DNA from: Christiangramia bathymodioli
GTDB lineage: Bacteria; Bacteroidota; Bacteroidia; Flavobacteriales; Flavobacteriaceae
Assembly: GCA_009735695.1 (NCBI GenBank)
Contig: SRSL01000001.1
Location: forward strand, 496,048 to 560,047
DNA length: 64,000 bases
Direction: 5' to 3'
Shown here one piece after another: positions 59,139-64,000 of the stretch. Numbering within the stretch: position 1 is the first letter of the stretch; each line of letters begins with the position of its first letter. The translations under genes and the position numbers were made by a program. The notes beneath the pieces are model-generated. The model was not told where the DNA came from. It worked only from the letters and a program-made list of their open reading frames with translations, and did no database searches.

Positions 59139-60737
59139 CTATCCAATAGGAGCACCATTCATGATCTCCTCATTGGCATATTCCTCGAATTTGCTGAAAT
59201 TCTTTTTAAAGAAACCGGCAAGTTCATGAGCCTTCTTGTCGTAAGCCTCTTTGTCTTTCCAGGTGTTTTTAGGATTCAGGATCTCTGAAGGTACACCTTC
59301 ACAGCTTTTTGGCATTTTCAAACCAAAGATCTCGTGAGTTTCGTATTCTACATTTTCCAGTTTCCCTTCTAATGCAGAGCTGATCATTTCACGTGTATAC
59401 TTTAGTTTCATTCTGCTACCAATTCCGTAAGGTCCACCGGTCCAGCCGGTATTTACCAGCCATACGTTCACACCGGCATCTTTCATCTTCGCACTAAGCA
59501 TCTCAGCATATTTTGTTGGATGAAGTGGCATAAATGGCGCTCCGAAACAAGCCGAGAAACTTGGAATCGGTTCATCTACTCCAGCCTCAGTTCCCGCTAC
59601 TTTAGCGGTGTACCCACTAATAAAATGGTAAGCCGCCTGCCCAGGTGTTAATTTGCTTATTGGAGGTAACACTCCAAATGCATCCGCGGTAAGGAAAAAC
59701 ACATTTTTCGGGTTTTCACCTCTAGACGGCTGCTGAATATTATTAATATGATCAATAGGATAACTCACCCTGGTATTTTGGGTAATACTGATATCGGCAA
59801 AGTCTACCTCGCCTTTTTCATTCATTACCACATTTTCCAGAATAGCACCGGGCTTGATGGCATGGTAAATATCTGGTTCGTTCTCTTCAGAAAGATTGAT
59901 CACTTTTGCATAGCACCCTCCTTCAAAATTGAAAATGGTATTTTCCGCAGTCCAGCCGTGTTCATCGTCCCCGATAAGTTTTCTTTCAGGATCTGCGGAA
60001 AGTGTAGTTTTTCCTGTACCGGAAAGTCCGAAGAAAATAGCGGTATCTCCATCTTCACCCACATTAGCAGAACAATGCATAGGAAGGGTGTTCTTGTAAA
60101 CAGGAAGCACAAAATTCAATGCGGAAAAGATTCCTTTCTTGATCTCGCCGGTATATCCGGTTCCACCTATAAGAGCAATCTTCTTTTTAAAATTAAGGAT
60201 CGCAAAATTAGCCTGGCGGGTTCCATCTACTTCTGGATCTGCCTTAAACCCAGGCGCATTCAGGATCAACCAGTCCTCCTTGAAATCTTCCAGCTCTAAC
60301 TCATCGGGACGCAGAAACATATTATATGCGAACATATTAGACCACGGATATTCGTTCACCACCCTGATATTCAAACGATATTCATCGTCTGCACAGGCGT
60401 AGGCATCTCGAACATAGACCTTTTTTCCTCCCAGATAATCCGCGACCTTTTTATAAAGCCTGTCGAACTTTTCAGGTTCAAAAGGAATGTTGATTTCTCC
60501 CCACCATACTTTATCCTCGGTAATTTCATCTTTTACGATAAAACGGTCTTTAGGAGACCTCCCGGTAAATTCACCCGTATTAACGGCCAAAGCTCCAAAC
60601 GAGCTTTCGACCCCCTGCCCGAGTCTTATGGTTTCCTCCTGAAGTTCTTCCGGTGATAGTTGATAGTTTACTTTAGCTTTGGTGATCCCGTAATCCTCTA
60701 ACGAAATCGTTTTCGTAATATGGGTGTTTTCAACCAT
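59139..60737 (-). CDS. pckA: Phosphoenolpyruvate carboxykinase (ATP)
   Basis: The 532-residue enzyme converts oxaloacetate and ATP to PEP, CO2 and ADP in gluconeogenesis, or runs in reverse for CO2 fixation. It has GRSPKDRFIV (60-68), the P-loop GLSGTGKTT (237-245), ADPERKLIGDDEHGW for metal binding, and NTGWTGGPYGIGSRMKLKYTR. It is a full-length ATP-type enzyme. It is transcribed alone on the minus strand; a TAATTTTG -7 candidate lies at 60777-60770. Confidence 0.97.
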   Translation of the reverse strand: MVENTHITKTISLEDYGITKAKVNYQLSPEELQEETIRLGQGVESSFGALAVNTGEFTGRSPKDRFIVKDEITEDKVWWGEINIPFEPEKFDRLYKKVADYLGGKKVYVRDAYACADDEYRLNIRVVNEYPWSNMFAYNMFLRPDELELEDFKEDWLILNAPGFKADPEVDGTRQANFAILNFKKKIALIGGTGYTGEIKKGIFSALNFVLPVYKNTLPMHCSANVGEDGDTAIFFGLSGTGKTTLSADPERKLIGDDEHGWTAENTIFNFEGGCYAKVINLSEENEPDIYHAIKPGAILENVVMNEKGEVDFADISITQNTRVSYPIDHINNIQQPSRGENPKNVFFLTADAFGVLPPISKLTPGQAAYHFISGYTAKVAGTEAGVDEPIPSFSACFGAPFMPLHPTKYAEMLSAKMKDAGVNVWLVNTGWTGGPYGIGSRMKLKYTREMISSALEGKLENVEYETHEIFGLKMPKSCEGVPSEILNPKNTWKDKEAYDKKAHELAGFFKKNFSKFEEYANEEIMNGAPIG

Positions 60738-60814
60738 AAAAAATCAAATGTGTAGTTTGTTTAGGTGTACAAAATTAAAAATCTTATATCGAACTATCAC
60801 CAATAAGATTCAAA

Positions 60815-61204
60815 TTATTTCTTTTTTAACTTTATGAAACTCAACAATAAAATAAGCCAGCCAAGTATTAGAAGACCTCCTCCAAAAGGCGTTATCAAGG
60901 CAAAATCACTAAAGTCCAGGCCGGTTAAGCTACCAGTGGAAAGCAGGTAAATGGATCCCGAGAACAAAATAATTCCAGACAGCAACAGGTAGAAAACCAG
61001 GGCCTCCCTTTTAGAAGACCTTAACTTTATACTTCCCAGAATTAATAAAAGGAAAGCATGATACATTTGAAATCGAACACCTGTTTCGAATGAATTTAGT
61101 GAATCGGCTTCCAGCTTAGGCTTCAGCCCATGAGCGGCAAAAGCACCTAGGATAACGGCTGTAAGCCCAAAAACAGCCCCGGCGATCAAAAATCTTCTAT
61201 TCAT
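60815..61204 (-). CDS. DUF423 membrane protein (YgdD-like)
   Basis: The 129-residue membrane protein has four hydrophobic helices and the DUF423 motif GLTAVILGAFAAHGLKPKLEADSLNSFETGVRFQMYHAFLLLILG. It is a small inner-membrane family with no assigned function. ATG at 61204-61202. It is divergent from the saccharopine-dehydrogenase-type gene with a 66-base gap. Confidence 0.9.
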   Translation of the reverse strand: MNRRFLIAGAVFGLTAVILGAFAAHGLKPKLEADSLNSFETGVRFQMYHAFLLLILGSIKLRSSKREALVFYLLLSGIILFSGSIYLLSTGSLTGLDFSDFALITPFGGGLLILGWLILLLSFIKLKKK

Positions 61205-61270
61205 ACTTCATTTTATTTCATTCAAAGTTTTAATACATTCGTTTTCATCTACACAAAACTAACTTAATTT

Positions 61271-62644
61271 ATGCGAGAAATTTTAATCGTGGGGGCAGGA
61301 AAATCTACCTCTGTCCTTATCAATTACCTCCTTGACCAGGCTGAAAAACAGGATCTTTATTTAAGAATAGGAGACCTGGATATCGATAATGCAAAAAAAG
61401 CATGCAGGGAACATTCCCGATGCGAAGCTTTTTGCCTGGATATTTTCAATAGAGAAGACCGGGAAACCGCCGTAGAAAGAGCGAATATAGTCATCTCCAT
61501 GTTACCGGCCAGATACCATATCGAGGTGGCTAAAGACTGCCTGAGATTCGGAAAGAATATGGTTACCGCATCCTATATAAGCGAGGAAATGAAAGCACTT
61601 GATGACCAGGTAAAGGAAAAAGGCCTTGTGTTTATGAACGAAATAGGAGTTGATCCCGGAATAGATCATATGAGTGCCATGCAGGTGATCGACCGCATTC
61701 GGGATAAGGGTGGAAAAATGCTGCTTTTTGAATCTTTCACCGGGGGACTGGTTGCTCCGGAAAGCGATACAAACCTCTGGAACTACAAATTTACCTGGAA
61801 TCCTCGGAACGTGGTGGTGGCAGGACAGGGTGGAGTTGCTGAATTCATCCAGGAAGGCAAATACAAATACATCCCCTATCATCGCCTTTTCCGAAGAACC
61901 GAATTCCTCGAAATTGAAGGCTACGGAAAATTTGAAGGTTATGCCAACAGGAATTCTCTGAAATATCAAAGTGTATACGGCCTTGAAGATGCACTTACAC
62001 TTTATAGAGGCACTATTAGAAAAGTTGGCTATAGCCGCGCATGGAACATGTTCGTTCAACTCGGAATGACAGACGACAGCTTTGAGATGAAAGATTCTGA
62101 AAATATGAGCTACCGGGATTTTATCAATTCCTTTCTGCCCTATTCACCAAGTGATTCGGTTGAACTTAAAACCAGACACAATTTGAAGATCGACCAGGAC
62201 GACATTATGTGGGATAAATTGCTGGAACTCGACATCTTTAATCCAAATAAAAAACTAGGGATAAAAAATGCCACGCCGGCACAGGCGCTTCAGAAGATCC
62301 TGATGGACAAATGGACATTGTCTGAAGAAGATAAAGACATGATCGTGATGTATCATAAGTTTGGCTACGAACTGAATGGAGAAAAAAAGCAGATCGATTC
62401 TACCATGGTTCATATAGGAGAAAATCAGTCTAAAACGGCGATGGCCAAAACAGTGGGTTTACCTGTAGCGATGGCTGCTATTATGATACTAAACGGAGAA
62501 ATCGAAACTCCGGGGGTTCAATTACCTATTCGAAGAGAAGTATATGAGCCTATCCTCGCCAAATTAAAGGATCACGATATAACATTTAAAGAAAAAGAAA
62601 CCGAATACCTGGGTTATAATCCATTTGGAGAGGTAGGGAATTAA
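61271..62644 (+). CDS. Saccharopine dehydrogenase-type reductase
   Basis: The 457-residue NAD(P)-dependent protein starts MREILIVGAGKSTSVLINYLLD, with a Rossmann GAGKST, continues IGDLDIDNAKKAC, ANIVISMLPARYHIEVAKDCL and EIGVDPGIDHMSAMQVIDRI, and has FTGGLVAPESDTNLWNYKFTWNP typical of saccharopine reductase (LYS9-like) proteins. In lysine catabolism it would split saccharopine to glutamate and aminoadipate semialdehyde; direction is not certain. An Lrp-type regulator follows at 62694, as for amino-acid catabolic genes. The glutaryl-CoA dehydrogenase-type gene at 35.8 kb could act later in the same route. Confidence 0.9.
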   Translation: MREILIVGAGKSTSVLINYLLDQAEKQDLYLRIGDLDIDNAKKACREHSRCEAFCLDIFNREDRETAVERANIVISMLPARYHIEVAKDCLRFGKNMVTASYISEEMKALDDQVKEKGLVFMNEIGVDPGIDHMSAMQVIDRIRDKGGKMLLFESFTGGLVAPESDTNLWNYKFTWNPRNVVVAGQGGVAEFIQEGKYKYIPYHRLFRRTEFLEIEGYGKFEGYANRNSLKYQSVYGLEDALTLYRGTIRKVGYSRAWNMFVQLGMTDDSFEMKDSENMSYRDFINSFLPYSPSDSVELKTRHNLKIDQDDIMWDKLLELDIFNPNKKLGIKNATPAQALQKILMDKWTLSEEDKDMIVMYHKFGYELNGEKKQIDSTMVHIGENQSKTAMAKTVGLPVAMAAIMILNGEIETPGVQLPIRREVYEPILAKLKDHDITFKEKETEYLGYNPFGEVGN

Positions 62645-62693
62645 TTTTTGAAAGCTTTTTTTATATTTTAGCTTTAAATCCAAAAATTATAGA

Positions 62694-63164
62694 ATGAAGA
62701 TAGTAAACGAAAACGTAAAGCTGGATGGCATCGATAAAACTATCTTAAATTATTTGATGAAAGATGCAAAAAAGCCAATCCTTGAAATCGCCAAAAAAAT
62801 TGGTATTACAGGAGCTGCAGTTCATCAAAGGTTAAGAAAGCTGGAAAAGTCGGGACTTATTGAAGGTTCTAAAATGATGCTGGACGCCAGGCTACTTGGA
62901 TATAAAACCATGGCTTTCGTAGGGATCTACCTGGACAAGGCGGTAAGCAATCCCCAGGCCGTTAAAAAACTTAGCGAGATCCCTGAAGTGATCGAATGTC
63001 ATTATACCACCGGTAACTGGTCTATCTTTCTTAAGATCCTTTGCAAGGATAACGAACATTTGATGCAGGTCCTCAACAAGGATATTCAGGCGATCGATGG
63101 TGTTTCCCGAACTGAAACCTTTATTTCTCTAAACCAGCAGATAAATCGACAGATCAGGATATAA
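62694..63164 (+). CDS. Lrp/AsnC-family transcriptional regulator
   Basis: The 156-residue regulator has an N-terminal HTH (about 14-62: LDGIDKTILNYLMKDAKKPILEIAKKIGITGAAVHQRLRKLEKSG) and a C-terminal RAM ligand-binding domain (about 75-150, KTMAFVGIYLDKAV and TGNWSIFLKILCKDNEHLMQVLNKDI). It lies 49 bases after the saccharopine-dehydrogenase-type gene and likely responds to an amino acid, lysine being the first candidate. A strong terminator follows. Confidence 0.92.
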   Translation: MKIVNENVKLDGIDKTILNYLMKDAKKPILEIAKKIGITGAAVHQRLRKLEKSGLIEGSKMMLDARLLGYKTMAFVGIYLDKAVSNPQAVKKLSEIPEVIECHYTTGNWSIFLKILCKDNEHLMQVLNKDIQAIDGVSRTETFISLNQQINRQIRI

Positions 63165-63194
63165 AAAAAGCTGCCAATTCAGGCAGCTTTTTTA
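63165..63194. terminator. Intrinsic terminator (bidirectional)
   Basis: AAAAAAGCTGCC-AATTCA-GGCAGCTTTTTT forms a 12-bp stem; it serves the Lrp-type gene and the convergent peptidase gene. Confidence 0.92.
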
Positions 63195-63213
63195 ATTTTC
63201 TAATATTCTGAAC

Positions 63214-63906
63214 TTAATCCCTTCCTAAATAGATACTTAAAAAGTACATCAAGGTAGCCAGCGAACCAACAGCGGCAACTACATAAGTTCTGGCTGCCCA
63301 TTTTAAAGAATCTTCAGCAGCATCATGTTCCGATCTGGTTAACATATTCTCATTTTCCAGCCAAACCAGGGCTCGTTTACTCGCATCATATTCAACCGGA
63401 AGCGTGATAAAACTAAATAAAGTTCCCATTCCGTACATAATGATACCAAGAAGCAGAACGGTTTGACCAACTCCTACTCCAACCATGGTCATTAGAATAA
63501 GCCCTCCAAATATCGCCCACTGCGATAATTTGGAAGCTACGCTCACCACAGGAACGAGCTTACTCCTCATCTGCAGCCAGCTATAAGCCTCAGCATGCTG
63601 AACAGCATGCCCACATTCGTGAGCTGCAACTGCTGCGGCAGCCGCATTTCTTTGTGAGTACACCCCTTCACTCAGGTTCACTGTCTTTTTCGCTGGATTG
63701 TAATGATCTGAAAGCATTCCCGGTGTAGAGATCACCTTTACATCGGTGATACCATTATCATAAAGCATTTTTTCAGCTATTTCCTTTCCGCTCATCCCGT
63801 TTTGGAGATGCATTTTCGAATATTTCCGGAATTTGCTCTTAAGCCTATTGCTTACGAACATACTCACGATAAAAATGAGGCCGGCAATTATATAATATCC
63901 CATCAT
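63214..63906 (-). CDS. Membrane zinc metallopeptidase (YugP-type)
   Basis: The 230-residue protein has an N-terminal membrane helix (about 3-20), the zinc-binding motif AAHECGH (H96, E97, H100), and two further hydrophobic stretches (about 118-137, 141-170), as in the YugP/neutral zinc metallopeptidase family. NLSEGVYSQRNAAAAAVAAHECGHAVQHAEAYSW is characteristic. The protease probably faces the membrane interface; substrate unknown. Two consecutive ATG codons exist at the start. It is transcribed convergently to the Lrp-type gene. Confidence 0.9.
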   Translation of the reverse strand: MMGYYIIAGLIFIVSMFVSNRLKSKFRKYSKMHLQNGMSGKEIAEKMLYDNGITDVKVISTPGMLSDHYNPAKKTVNLSEGVYSQRNAAAAAVAAHECGHAVQHAEAYSWLQMRSKLVPVVSVASKLSQWAIFGGLILMTMVGVGVGQTVLLLGIIMYGMGTLFSFITLPVEYDASKRALVWLENENMLTRSEHDAAEDSLKWAARTYVVAAVGSLATLMYFLSIYLGRD

Positions 63907-63918
63907 AGGTATAAAGTT

Positions 63919-64000
63919 TTAGTCATTTTTGTTTTTCAAATATATCAAAAATCCGGCCACAGCGTCGAGTATAGTTAGGAGTATGACACGAATGTCAGGT
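63919..64000 (-). CDS. C-terminal end of a further minus-strand gene (partial)
   Basis: From the window edge to TAA at 63921-63919 the minus strand reads PDIRVILLTILDAVAGFLIYLKNKND. A hydrophobic segment followed by a lysine/asparagine-rich end looks like a real membrane-protein C-terminus rather than chance. The stop lies 13 bases before the peptidase start, so the two may form an operon. At 26 codons chance openness is possible. Confidence 0.45.
   Translation of the reverse strand, partial: PDIRVILLTILDAVAGFLIYLKNKND

Noticed and set aside
59748-60299. Plus-strand frame of 183 codons opposite pckA
   Set aside because: Shadow of the pckA coding strand; no independent signals.

Overview
The window reads as chromosomal DNA of a member of the Bacteroidota, most likely a marine Flavobacteriaceae (a Gramella/Christiangramia- or Salegentibacter-like genus is a guess, not shown). 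Evidence: several promoters fit the Bacteroidota pattern TTTG-N19-TANNTTTG; there are CarboxypepD-type TonB-dependent receptors, a type IX secretion C-terminal domain protein, DUF2723/DUF4271/DUF4296 proteins and a UpxY/NusG-type antiterminator; purine-rich ribosome binding sites are scarce. Nearly all genes are intact housekeeping or catabolic genes. Intergenic spaces are unusually rich in short tandem repeats and dispersed palindromic elements.

Layout. 1-4.5 kb: edge of a surface-polysaccharide region (antiterminator cut by the window start, fcl, gmd, and a four-helix-bundle S23-type gene broken by one stop), embedded in 7-bp and 8-bp tandem arrays and flanked by direct copies of a ~140-bp repeat. 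4.5-8.9 kb: two YceI-like secreted proteins around a predicted porin, then a CoA-transferase/hydrolase and a small membrane protein. 8.8-9.7 kb: repeat-rich gap with a 119-bp tandem repeat, terminators, a tRNA-Gln gene and a stray copy of its 3' end. 9.8-15.5 kb: DUF2723 membrane protein, polysaccharide deacetylase, a thioredoxin-fold protein without active-site cysteines, membrane metallophosphoesterase. 15.6-25.1 kb: a minus-strand gene group (Na+/solute symporter, acyl-CoA synthetase, two alpha/beta hydrolases, a helical unknown, TonB receptor, 3-hydroxybutyrate dehydrogenase) that may take up and oxidise hydroxyalkanoate esters or oligomers.

25.3-31.1 kb: CutC and a Tat-exported glycosylasparaginase (divergent), DNA polymerase I, a lipoprotein. 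31.6-34.7 kb: rplM-rpsI and rpsB-tsf with a clear promoter, a probable structured leader and terminators. 34.9-38.3 kb: trmN6, a glutaryl-CoA dehydrogenase-type enzyme, a small Cys/Lys-rich protein, a DUF3050 protein. 38.3-41.3 kb: ferredoxin, its probable reductase, NFU and Mrp Fe-S proteins. 41.3-43.0 kb: alkyltransferase-like protein, LysE exporter, TrmB.

43.0-51.4 kb: MurG-like glycosyltransferase, a PhoR/PhoB-like two-component system, and, divergent from it, a TonB receptor, an internally duplicated lipoprotein and a T9SS-tail protein. The divergent intergenic region carries TAAC half-sites in strict 11-bp phase, the geometry of a Pho-box-type operator. I consider this the best regulatory lead here. 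51.4-64 kb: LuxE-like protein, tyrS, epimerase, DUF4296 lipoprotein, dihydroorotase, dolichyl-phosphate-mannose-synthase-like glycosyltransferase, DUF4271, hemD, pckA, DUF423, saccharopine dehydrogenase-type reductase with an Lrp regulator, zinc metallopeptidase and the tail of a further gene. The most general unexplained pattern is that at least seven intergenic microsatellites, unrelated in sequence, all keep a 7-bp register.
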